Source: VMCP01 sp964408945 (GTDB taxonomy: Bacteria; Bacteroidota; Bacteroidia; NS11-12g; UBA955). From it: a DNA stretch of 61,957 nt. Made by a program: the position numbers and the translations under genes. This document shows positions 25,456-34,400 of the stretch, piece after piece (positions within the stretch are counted from its first letter, which is position 1; the number at the start of each line of letters is the position of its first letter). Under the pieces are notes generated by a model. That model was not told where the DNA came from. It saw only the letters and a list, made by a program, of their open reading frames with translations, and did no database searches. The DNA is taken from contig CAYPBJ010000012.1 of NCBI GenBank assembly GCA_964408945.1, positions 1 to 61,957 on the forward strand, read 5' to 3'.

Positions 25456-27791
25456 TTTCAACGGTTCAAATATCAAAGCTCATTTACGGAGACTTAGACT
25501 CTGACAAGAAATGGCTATTGAAACGATTGATTGCACAATCGTTTTTTAGTGGATTGGCTAATGCTTTTTTCTTCGTTGCGGCCTATTCATCTATGCTTGG
25601 CGCATTGAAAATTGCCGAAGTTCCCTATGCTTACCTTTCTTCTGGACTGGGGGGGATTCTATTAATTAAACTTTTTCAAAGGATTCAGAAGGACTACGGT
25701 GCAATAAAGTCACACTTTATCATTACCGTTTTATTCGCTTTGTGGTTATTTTTCTTATTGATCATTAACCGGAATATTCCTGAAGAAGGTCTTTTGAGGA
25801 AAATCATAGGTATTGCAAGTTTCACCTTAGTGATACCTTTTAGTGCTGTATTTGCTTTGAATATTGCCACCAACTGTTTTCAAGTTCTTGGTGTAGTGCA
25901 AGGAAAAAAATGGGTTGCTAAATTGGGAATTGGTGAGACTCTAGCAGCTATGTTGGCGTTTTTAATTACCCCTACCATAGTTGACTTATTTGGGAATTCT
26001 ACAGCCCTATTTGCTGTTGGCGCATTGGCGATGCTGCCCCTTTTGGGCTTATCTGTAGTGGAATATATCAAAACCACTGGAAGTAGATCTACTTATTCAT
26101 TACAAGACAAAGTAGAACTCAAAAGTCTCTGGAATATTCCTTTCTTTAAAGTAGTAATTATCACCACAGGAATTTCTGTACTAATGATCTATTGGGTTGA
26201 TTTTACCTACATCGTCGCTGTCCGAAAAATTGCATTTTTCAATAATACAACTACCTCAGATGTGGTATCTTCCTTTTTTGCCTTGGTGAAATCAGGTGAA
26301 CTTTTAGGTTCCATTTTATCAGCTGAAATCATTCGTAAACTTACAACGCGTAAATCTCTGATGGTATTTTCATGGGTTTTGTTATCGGTGGCTTTGTTGG
26401 TAATGGTGTTGCATTTTGGATTGAAATTGCCCATGGTTTCTTTGATTTACTTCATCTTAAGTTTGAAGTGGTTTGAACGAGTCTTTAGAAGAACCATTGA
26501 GGCACCAGCTTCTAGAATAATGATGCAAGTTGCCAAACCAGCTGAAAAAGCCGGTTTGCAAACAGCAATCGAAGGGATTGTTTCTCAGATTGCTACTGCC
26601 ATAGCCGCATTTATTTTGTTAATTGCAGCACAATTACATCAAGATGCAGAGAGTACAGAGTTTTTGGTACTGGTAGTATTTATGATTTTAATGGTAGCCC
26701 TATTTTGGGTTACTCGAACAAATAGAGTGTCAAAACGTTACACGGTTAGATTGTCTACCTATTTAAAGAGTGTTGCTGAAGATCGATTGTCTGCTAAATC
26801 TAATATAACAGAAGTTCAGGTTTCTAAAGAAAAATCAAATGCTGGGGGTATTGAAACGAAAGAAGCCATTAAGAAATTCTATCATTCTGACATTCTCATT
26901 CAGGCTAAAACAGTACAAAATCTACCTGCTCAAATTTCGAAAATTGAAGAATTATTAGATCTAGCCCGTGCAGCGGCACTTCCTTTTAAAGCTGAAATTT
27001 TAAGCCGTTATTACAACGAGAACCTGGACTTACAAGGAGAGATTGAAACTAAATTCAATATCATGTTGATGGATATTGGGGAAGCCTTGGTTTGGATAGA
27101 TTTGAGTATCGAAGACTTAAGAGGCGAGGACCTTCGAGAATATTATTTATATCTATCACTTAAACAAGCCCGAGATATGTACATTAAGCAGGTATTTACT
27201 CTTCTTTCTTGGAAGTATAGTAGGGAAGAGATGGAAGTTATTGAAGGCTTTATGACGGGCGATAAATCGAGTGCAGATGATGCACAGTTTGCGATGGAAC
27301 TCTTAGACACCGTATTGCCTGAATTGTTGAAGCCTTATTTATTGCCCATTTTTGAATCAAATACACTTGAAAGTAAAATCAAACGTTGGAGGCAGTATAT
27401 ACCTGCACACCAATTCAATTCTGATGATCGATTGAAAGACATTGTTATGCGTGATTATGCGCAAGTACCTTTATCAGCCAAATATTGGGCCTTAAGAATT
27501 TTGAATAATAACCCCAATCACCAAGCATTCGTTCGTGCATTTCAAACCACATCAAAAAAGGCACTGTTCTTTGCTACGGAACCCAAAATTTCTATTGCTG
27601 GTAATTTCTTGGAGCAATTTGAAAGGTCTCTTGATTACAAGAACTCTAAAGAGGTTTTTATTAAAACTGAATTATTGGTTAATTGGTTGAACCAAAAAGA
27701 GAAGTTCATCCATTTAGAGAAGGAAAATAAAGATTTTCAAGCCTATTGTGAGTTGAATTTCAACTTGTTATCAGATAGTTTAAATAACTGA
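25452..27791 (+). CDS. ATP/ADP-translocase-like (NTT/MFS) membrane protein with cytoplasmic C-terminal domain
   Basis: The 779-aa protein has about twelve hydrophobic helices in residues 20-425, then about 350 hydrophilic, mainly helical residues. The segment FRRTIEAPASRIMMQVAKPA followed by EKAGLQTAIEGIVSQI resembles the conserved late region of NTT/Tlc-type nucleotide carriers, where an Arg-Pro motif precedes a loop and the next helix. Substrate and direction of transport are unknown. The start TTG at 25,452 overlaps the receptor stop codon (TTGA), which indicates coupled translation. Its C-terminal domain may be HEAT-like. Confidence 0.68.
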   Translation: MISTVQISKLIYGDLDSDKKWLLKRLIAQSFFSGLANAFFFVAAYSSMLGALKIAEVPYAYLSSGLGGILLIKLFQRIQKDYGAIKSHFIITVLFALWLFFLLIINRNIPEEGLLRKIIGIASFTLVIPFSAVFALNIATNCFQVLGVVQGKKWVAKLGIGETLAAMLAFLITPTIVDLFGNSTALFAVGALAMLPLLGLSVVEYIKTTGSRSTYSLQDKVELKSLWNIPFFKVVIITTGISVLMIYWVDFTYIVAVRKIAFFNNTTTSDVVSSFFALVKSGELLGSILSAEIIRKLTTRKSLMVFSWVLLSVALLVMVLHFGLKLPMVSLIYFILSLKWFERVFRRTIEAPASRIMMQVAKPAEKAGLQTAIEGIVSQIATAIAAFILLIAAQLHQDAESTEFLVLVVFMILMVALFWVTRTNRVSKRYTVRLSTYLKSVAEDRLSAKSNITEVQVSKEKSNAGGIETKEAIKKFYHSDILIQAKTVQNLPAQISKIEELLDLARAAALPFKAEILSRYYNENLDLQGEIETKFNIMLMDIGEALVWIDLSIEDLRGEDLREYYLYLSLKQARDMYIKQVFTLLSWKYSREEMEVIEGFMTGDKSSADDAQFAMELLDTVLPELLKPYLLPIFESNTLESKIKRWRQYIPAHQFNSDDRLKDIVMRDYAQVPLSAKYWALRILNNNPNHQAFVRAFQTTSKKALFFATEPKISIAGNFLEQFERSLDYKNSKEVFIKTELLVNWLNQKEKFIHLEKENKDFQAYCELNFNLLSDSLNN

Positions 27792-27810
27792 TTACCTATA
27801 CTTTAATCAG
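27788..27810. terminator. Possible bidirectional hairpin between convergent genes
   Basis: CTGATTA (27,788-27,794) and TAATCAG (27,804-27,810) form a perfect 7-bp stem with a 9-base loop, over the stop codons of two convergent genes. A T-rich stretch (GAATTTCTTCCTTTTT) follows on the plus strand. Confidence 0.35.
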
Positions 27811-28366
27811 GAATTTCTTCCTTTTTATTGATCATTTTCTCTGCACGTATTCCTTTTTGGATCATTCTATTTTTATTCACCTGCGACACTTCCACACCTT
27901 GAACCTGTAGTCTTATTTTAGGTTCTTTTTTGCTGGTGACACACAGCCTGTTTTGGTAATAGATTACAAATCGTTCGTCAATGATAGTATCAGGGACGAG
28001 ATAGAAAAGGTCTTCTTTTTTATCTTTTGCGAAAGTTAAATATCCGTCGGGATCTTCAGAAAATTGTACTACTGCAGTATCTTTTTGAAATTTCACTAAA
28101 ACACCGGTAGTAACGGGTGTAAATATAAATTCATCTATTTCTCGTTTCCGAATAATAAAATGTCCGCCAGCATTCACGGCAAAGTCGACATTCTTTTTAC
28201 CAGATTGTAGCACCAAAGTTTTATTAGGAACGAATTGAAGCTGATACAACCAATTAGAGTCACTAATGTACCTGGATACAAATTGGTATGAAAAGTTTTT
28301 GTGGGAACAACTTCCCATGGAGATGATGAGTGTGAATAAAGTAACAATACTAAGGCGTGTTTTCAT
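27803..28366 (-). CDS. Small lipoprotein of unknown function
   Basis: The 187-aa protein has a lipoprotein signal (about residues 1-20) with a lipobox ending SMGSC, then a beta-rich region with alternating charged and hydrophobic residues and a basic C-terminal tail (NRMIQKGIRAEKMINKKEE). No domain is recognised. The ATG at 28,366 begins MKTRLSIVTLF; another ATG two codons earlier is possible. It overlaps the end of the upstream GH18-like gene by 17 bases, so the two are probably cotranscribed and act at the envelope. Confidence 0.75.
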   Translation of the reverse strand: MKTRLSIVTLFTLIISMGSCSHKNFSYQFVSRYISDSNWLYQLQFVPNKTLVLQSGKKNVDFAVNAGGHFIIRKREIDEFIFTPVTTGVLVKFQKDTAVVQFSEDPDGYLTFAKDKKEDLFYLVPDTIIDERFVIYYQNRLCVTSKKEPKIRLQVQGVEVSQVNKNRMIQKGIRAEKMINKKEEIPD

Positions 28367-30254
28367 AGGCATTTTCTCGTTTCTTCAAAAACGATTGGAT
28401 CAAAAAGTTGAGTAATAATCCGAATAAACCACCTACAAGAAATTCCATGCCAGTATTTAAGATGAAACCTGTTAATCGAAAGGTAATGGCCACAATCAGC
28501 ATTATACTAGGTACTACAAAATAATAGCTGTACTCGTAAAGTAAAACCATTCTTACCTTTTCATCAAACATGGCCACTGAAAGCGCAATCATGCAACTAA
28601 TCAGCAAAACTGTAAAGAACATAGCAACTACACGTCCAATTTCCTTGTATTCCACAGCTTGCAGATTGGCTTTTTCAATTTGTTTGGTTTCGGGTTTTTC
28701 AGGAAGAAATGGATTGTTGGCTAAATTGATAGCACTCATGACTAAAGCTTGATTGACCGATAAAATAGAATCAATGTTTGCACCATCAGGAATAGACAAG
28801 AAACTTTCTGTAAGATTGTTATCTGCTAAAGTTTCGGGAACTGCAAATTTCTTGTAAACCAAGGGCCAAAACTTCGAGCTTTTACTCATTGCTCCAGAAA
28901 CATGATAGTATCCAGCTCCTTTTATATCCTTTTTGTTTATGTAATCAGCCTTTAATGATAAACTCTTTAGATTTTCGCCCCATGTGATGAACCAATCAGA
29001 TCCACTGCTGAAAGATATATATTGACTTAAATTATCTTCTTCGGCGTGAGGTCTGAATCTAACGCAATAATCTTCTTCAAATGTTGTAAATGGCACGATT
29101 CCAAAGAATGTACCCTCGTTGCTTCGAGTATTGATTTGTTTTTGAGTAAATTGTTTTCCTGATAGATCAGTTACCAAAATAATTTTATTGGTAGGAACAC
29201 CACGTCTAATATAGTCATTGAAGGTTCTGTCAACCGATAAACCATCTGGGCGATTTGAAACCAATGGACTTATTGCAGAACATAAAATACCGCTGTAGTT
29301 GTTGTAGTCTGAGGTAAATACAATGACACGATCACAAATTCCTGAAATGTCTTGAGCGGAATAAGCATTTTGAATGTCTTGTGAAGGTAGAATAACCGAA
29401 AGTTCCAATCTATTCGAAACTTCACCCAGTCTATATTTAATGAACTTAATAAATTCTTTGTACTGCTTTTGCGTTTTATCGCTTACACCGTAAAGATCAA
29501 TGACTAAACCTGAACCATTATTTTTAGATAGTGCTTGAATGGCTGAATCAGCAAATACTTCCCATGCTTTTGGATTAGACAAGAAAGCTTCAGTCTCACT
29601 TCGGGATGCGATCACGCAAACTAAATCAAGAGCAACTTGATACTGAGAGCATCTTTTAGCTAGGTTGGATTTAACCCAATTGGGCAATTTAGTTGGTTTT
29701 CCGTTGTTGCTGTTAATTTGGAAACCAATATACCCAATTCTTGATATAGCGTTAAAATCATACAATTCATAGGAATTCCCTTCCCAAAAACCGTGAAATG
29801 CATAAATCTCCTTAAGGAAGTTCTTTCGCTGTCTTTTTTCTGCAAATGCTGGGTATTCAATGCCTGTCCATTCAGCTTCACTCATTCCCGGTTTGTTGAA
29901 TTGTTCAACCAGTTCTTGATATCGGCGGGGTTTTGTTAAAATAACATTTTCTTTGGCGCCTGTTTTGGGAACTTGGTCCAAATAATCAAATCTATTTTGT
30001 CTTTCAACAATTTCTTTTAGATAATCACCAAATTCATCGGTGTAGGCAGGGATAGTATCTAAAACAAAGGTTTTTAACTTTCCACCTTTTTCTTTTCCAG
30101 CTTTAATTTTTTCGGATACTTTATTGGCTTCTTTCTTGATCTCTTCCTCTTTGTTTTGTGTCCAAGCCATACCAGACCAAAGCAATAGAACTGCAACCAA
30201 TAGAGTTTTTCTGTGAAGGATTAAATTGTATATTTGGCCTAGACTTCTATGCAT
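28350..30254 (-). CDS. Membrane-anchored GH18-like protein, probably catalytically inactive
   Basis: The 634-aa product has an N-terminal signal (about residues 12-32) and, at about 155-460, features of a GH18 TIM barrel: FHGFWEGNSYELYDFNAISR then IGYIGFQ, a later GSGLVIDLYG, PTNKIILVTDLSG, and GAGYYHVSGAMSKSSKFW. In active chitinases the DxxDxDxE motif ends in the catalytic Glu; here the matching position appears to be Tyr (VIDLYG), so catalysis is doubtful. Three hydrophobic helices at about 545-630 anchor the C-terminus. The start at 30,254 follows a likely promoter; a longer frame would overlap the divergent TPR gene. Confidence 0.65.
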   Translation of the reverse strand: MHRSLGQIYNLILHRKTLLVAVLLLWSGMAWTQNKEEEIKKEANKVSEKIKAGKEKGGKLKTFVLDTIPAYTDEFGDYLKEIVERQNRFDYLDQVPKTGAKENVILTKPRRYQELVEQFNKPGMSEAEWTGIEYPAFAEKRQRKNFLKEIYAFHGFWEGNSYELYDFNAISRIGYIGFQINSNNGKPTKLPNWVKSNLAKRCSQYQVALDLVCVIASRSETEAFLSNPKAWEVFADSAIQALSKNNGSGLVIDLYGVSDKTQKQYKEFIKFIKYRLGEVSNRLELSVILPSQDIQNAYSAQDISGICDRVIVFTSDYNNYSGILCSAISPLVSNRPDGLSVDRTFNDYIRRGVPTNKIILVTDLSGKQFTQKQINTRSNEGTFFGIVPFTTFEEDYCVRFRPHAEEDNLSQYISFSSGSDWFITWGENLKSLSLKADYINKKDIKGAGYYHVSGAMSKSSKFWPLVYKKFAVPETLADNNLTESFLSIPDGANIDSILSVNQALVMSAINLANNPFLPEKPETKQIEKANLQAVEYKEIGRVVAMFFTVLLISCMIALSVAMFDEKVRMVLLYEYSYYFVVPSIMLIVAITFRLTGFILNTGMEFLVGGLFGLLLNFLIQSFLKKRENAYENTP

Positions 30255-30269
30255 TTGGGTGTGGGAGGT

Positions 30270-30302
30270 CAAAAGTAATACAAAAATAGAGATATCCACA
30301 AA
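30270..30302 (-). promoter_or_regulatory. Promoter for the GH18-like gene
   Basis: On the minus strand TTTG (30,299-30,302), a 21-base spacer and TACTTTTG (30,270-30,277) match the phylum promoter form. The predicted start is near 30,263, about ten bases before the ATG at 30,254, which supports that start. Confidence 0.6.
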
Positions 30303-30321
30303 TATCCCACAAAAAAAGAAG

Positions 30322-31470
30322 ATGAATCGCGCTATAAAATTATTCTCATTCATGCTTTTGTCGCTGTTTTTTACATTCTGCGGAAATAAAGCTCAAGATG
30401 TCATGTTGGCGGCGGCTAACGAACTGTTTGAAGCACAGAAATACGAAGAAGCAAAAACAGCCTATCAAAAATTACTGGAGATATATCCCAAAAACAAGTT
30501 GGCCTATTACAATTTGGCAGTAATTGACATAAAATCTAACAATCCAGATGGGGCAGTAGCAAATTTTTCAAAAGCCATTGAAATAGATCCATTTTATGGT
30601 AATGCCTATTTAAGTCGGGGCAAAATTTATATGTCGCAAAAAAATTACGAAGCAGCGGAATATGATTTTAAATCGGCTCAAATTGATGAATCCGTTTTTG
30701 AAGACGCACTAAATGAATTGGGCCGGCTTAAAGTAGCTACAGGTAACTATGAGGAAGGCATTCAATTGATAACCAAGTGCATTCAATTGAACGACACTGC
30801 TATGCTGTATCGATTGACCCGGGCAAGTGCCTTTTTTGAGTTGGGTTTATTTGACAGGAGCTTGAATGATATCAATCATGTCTTGGGTAGAAAACCCAAG
30901 AACTGGGAAGCCAATTTATTGAAGGCAAGGAATTACATGGAAAAACCGCAGTTAGACTCAGTATTATATTTTTTGGATAGAGCGCGATTATTTTCAAAAG
31001 ATCACCCCATGGTATACAGCGCATTTTCTGATTATTACCTTATGACCGATGAACCTTCAATGGCCATTGCTTATGCTGAAAAAGGATTGCAGCTCAATAC
31101 CAATTATATTCCCCTCATCATCAATAAGGCTAGAGCTTTTGACGGAATGGAAAAATTTGAACAAGCAAACACCATTTATAATGAGGTCGCTGAATTGGCA
31201 GACAGTATCCCTGAATTTCATTACTACCTAGCCAAGAATAAGGTGTACTTAGGCGATTCTACGGGGGCTATACTGTCACTGACCGATGCAATCGCCTTGC
31301 GTAAAAATTATTCAGAAGCATATAAATTCCGATCTATTTTGAAGGCCCGTTTGGGTGATGTAGAGGGTGCGGTAAATGATCAAAAATTGTCTGAAGGTTC
31401 CGGATATTTACTCCGAAAAAATGAGTCAGAGGCTAAGAAGCAAGATTCTAAGGAGCCTTCCACTCCGTAA
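30322..31470 (+). CDS. TPR-repeat lipoprotein
   Basis: The 382-aa product begins with a lipoprotein-like signal (MNRAIKLFSFMLLSLFFTFC, Cys at residue 20) and carries about nine TPR-type helix pairs from residue 25 to about 360, for example AQKYEEAKTAYQKLLEIYPK and NNPDGAVANFSKAIEIDP. TPR lipoproteins are protein-interaction scaffolds at the envelope. The ATG at 30,322 is used, and upstream frame has no homology. Its last 23 bases overlap the end of the tape-measure gene on the other strand. Confidence 0.88.
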   Translation: MNRAIKLFSFMLLSLFFTFCGNKAQDVMLAAANELFEAQKYEEAKTAYQKLLEIYPKNKLAYYNLAVIDIKSNNPDGAVANFSKAIEIDPFYGNAYLSRGKIYMSQKNYEAAEYDFKSAQIDESVFEDALNELGRLKVATGNYEEGIQLITKCIQLNDTAMLYRLTRASAFFELGLFDRSLNDINHVLGRKPKNWEANLLKARNYMEKPQLDSVLYFLDRARLFSKDHPMVYSAFSDYYLMTDEPSMAIAYAEKGLQLNTNYIPLIINKARAFDGMEKFEQANTIYNEVAELADSIPEFHYYLAKNKVYLGDSTGAILSLTDAIALRKNYSEAYKFRSILKARLGDVEGAVNDQKLSEGSGYLLRKNESEAKKQDSKEPSTP

Positions 31471-34400
31471 AAATCATGTATGATGTCCAAGGGAATTTCA
31501 TGGTTGCATATCCCCAAGGAAGAGTTTGCATGATGATATCTGAGCCGTAACCTTCAACCTCAATCATCCATTTACTGTCAGATTCTTTCCATACCGTTCC
31601 TCTCCTTAAAAGGAACGATTCAATAAATCCTCGGTTGCTGAAATTAATCATTACCGGCCATTGACTTCTTACGGCCGAGATGAATTTGGTGATTTCTTCA
31701 ATTTGTTCTGAAGTGAGTTGTGGTAAACCGCTAAGTTCATTTTCTGGCGGAATTCCAACAATAATTCTAGGAATCAAATCTTGGAGTTCCAGAGGTGACT
31801 CTTCGTCAATGCGAGCAATAGCAAGGATGGTCTGATAAGCTAGTAATTTATGCTCAGATGATTTAAACTCATTTTTTTCAAGCAGTTCTAATCTTCTAAA
31901 CAAAGTACCCCAAAACGGCGCAAGCAACATCATACCGCATAAATTGGCCGTATATCTAGTGCCACGATTAATTTCTGTTTTAATTTGCTCATTAACGGAT
32001 TCCTTTTTTTGTTCAAAGTTTACCTTAATGGGTATTTCTATATTTTCCCCGAGTTCTTTGAGTTTTAATATTTCTTTTTGTATTGGATCGCTCAATAACT
32101 TTTGGGTTTGTTTTAAGGGCTCAACATCCCTTTTCCAAAGTTCTTTTAGTTTTTCACCAACATCCGTTTTGAATTTATTTAAATCATCACTTTGTGAATC
32201 TTTTGGTTCTTCATTTTGAGGATTTATTACAGAAACGATCAGCTGTTCAATGACGCTCCCGTCATATTTTTGTGGACCTCTCTCAAAAAGTTGTAGAAAA
32301 TTTAGTGTCCAATTTTCGAAAAATTCTAAATCATCTAGATTTTCAATCTCTTGCGTTGTACCTTGAATTTCTGTATATCGAATCAATGTTTTGGGAAGCC
32401 AATGATCAATCAGCCACTGATTGAAATTGAATTTTCTCAAATGGTGCAGCCATTGATCAATTTCCTGAATAGGATGTTCAAACGATGTTTTTTCAGGGCT
32501 CGTTGATGCTGATAATTCATTAAATATCACTTCAAATAAAGTGAGAATTCCGCTAACCGGTGCTGTAGTCAGCGCACTGACTTGTTCTAATTTTTGATAC
32601 CATTCCTGGCTTTCCGTAAGCAGCGAATAACTGATTTTCTGTTCTATACTTTTGAAGAATTCTGCAATCAGTTCTTTGGCTCTATTAAATGTTTGATCAC
32701 TTTCTTCATTGATTCTACTGATGATGGACTGGTGCCACTCTTTTTGGTAAAACAAGCCACTATTTGAGTTAAACAATGCATGATAAATTCTCAGTGCCAC
32801 TATAGTCTGGAATAACTCATTGTGTGTCTCTTTTTCACTGGGAATAGATTTTAATACAGATCTTAATTCACGTTGAATAAAACCAATGGTTGATTTTAAT
32901 GCATGTTGAATTTCTAAGGTTAGATTTTCTGATTGTTCCCAACCATTAAATATGGAGGAAATGAATTCAATGAACCTAGTTTCATTGCTTACCAACGTAA
33001 CTAAGAATAATTGTTCTTTGAAGCTCTCAGAAACTATGTCTTTATCTATCTGTGAAAAGAATGATTTCCATTCTTTAAATGCAGAGTTCAAATGTGTAAT
33101 GTAATACGGTGTTGTATCATTGGGACCCAAGACTTCCCAATTCAACTCGTTGAAAAAGCTAGGATAAGGAGCTTCTTTTTTCTCTGTTTTGGGGATATTT
33201 TCTTTTTTAAGTTTTGATTTGCCAATAACATCTGATTTAAGTTCGTTGAGAGGATCACTAATTTCGCTGAATTTTGTTGTTATCTTAAGGAAACTTGGCG
33301 TCTTGACTTTGTTCAACCATTCTAACCATGTTAGAGGTTTTATTGAGCTTATTTGTAAGGTATAAGGCAGTTGGTAGGTGCTCTTCCAATGCGCAAAAGT
33401 TTGGGCTATGGGCATGAAGTAGTTTGATTTTTGGTTCAATGGTTCCCTTGAATTTACGTAGTGTGTCCACATAAAATTAGAGAGTTCTATTTTCCACTTT
33501 TTAACAACCTCTTCTTTTACGAATCTTTTTTTCAATTTCGAATTTTGATTCTGCCCATGTTGATCCCAGACGAAATTTAAAGTTGATTCAAGGGCTGATT
33601 CTGTAATATTTGGATGTTCTAGCACCCATTGAAACAAAGCAGGTTCTAGGGTTTTTAAATCAAATTCCTCGGTTTTATTAAAGATTTCCAAAGAGTTGAT
33701 TTCTTTTTTGTGACTGATTTCATCAATCTTTGGAAGATCATGTTCAATTCTAACAAATTCTTTTTCATTGTCTGAGAATTCAAGCAACTCTTGAAATAAG
33801 TTGGTGAATTTAGCAATGTGAGACAAACCCAAATTAGGCTCTATTTTGCGGTAAACTTTTAGTACTAATTGAAGAAATTGGATTTTAGTTAAAGGAGTTT
33901 GAATTTCAAACAATAATTGTTTGATACTATCTATAAATACCCATTGTGAATTGCTGGAATGTTCATTTTTGATGAAAAGGGATAACTCCCAAAGTGATTT
34001 TTCATGCATTTTCCAGCCATAAGCTGCAATAGTATTAAACCAATCAACAGAGGTTTCTAACGAAAATATATCGCTCAGTCGTTTAATTCCTTGATCGGTT
34101 TTCAACGAGAGTGTTTTTATCCATTCGTTTCTTTGAGGATGTTTCTTTAAAACCTGGATCATCTCAGGATTCTGTTTTAAGAACAGCTCCCAAAACTGTT
34201 TAGAATCCTTAAATTGGTCTATATCAAGAGTGATTTCCTTGATGGTTTCTGAGACATTAATCAAATTCCCCCATCCAATCTGTTCAAAAAGACTTTGTAA
34301 AGAGTACAATTCTAATTCAGGGTGGGGCTCATTGTTATCTATTGAATTTGCATAATCTATCTTTATCTCATCCAAACCTTCAATCGTTTTTATAATTGAA

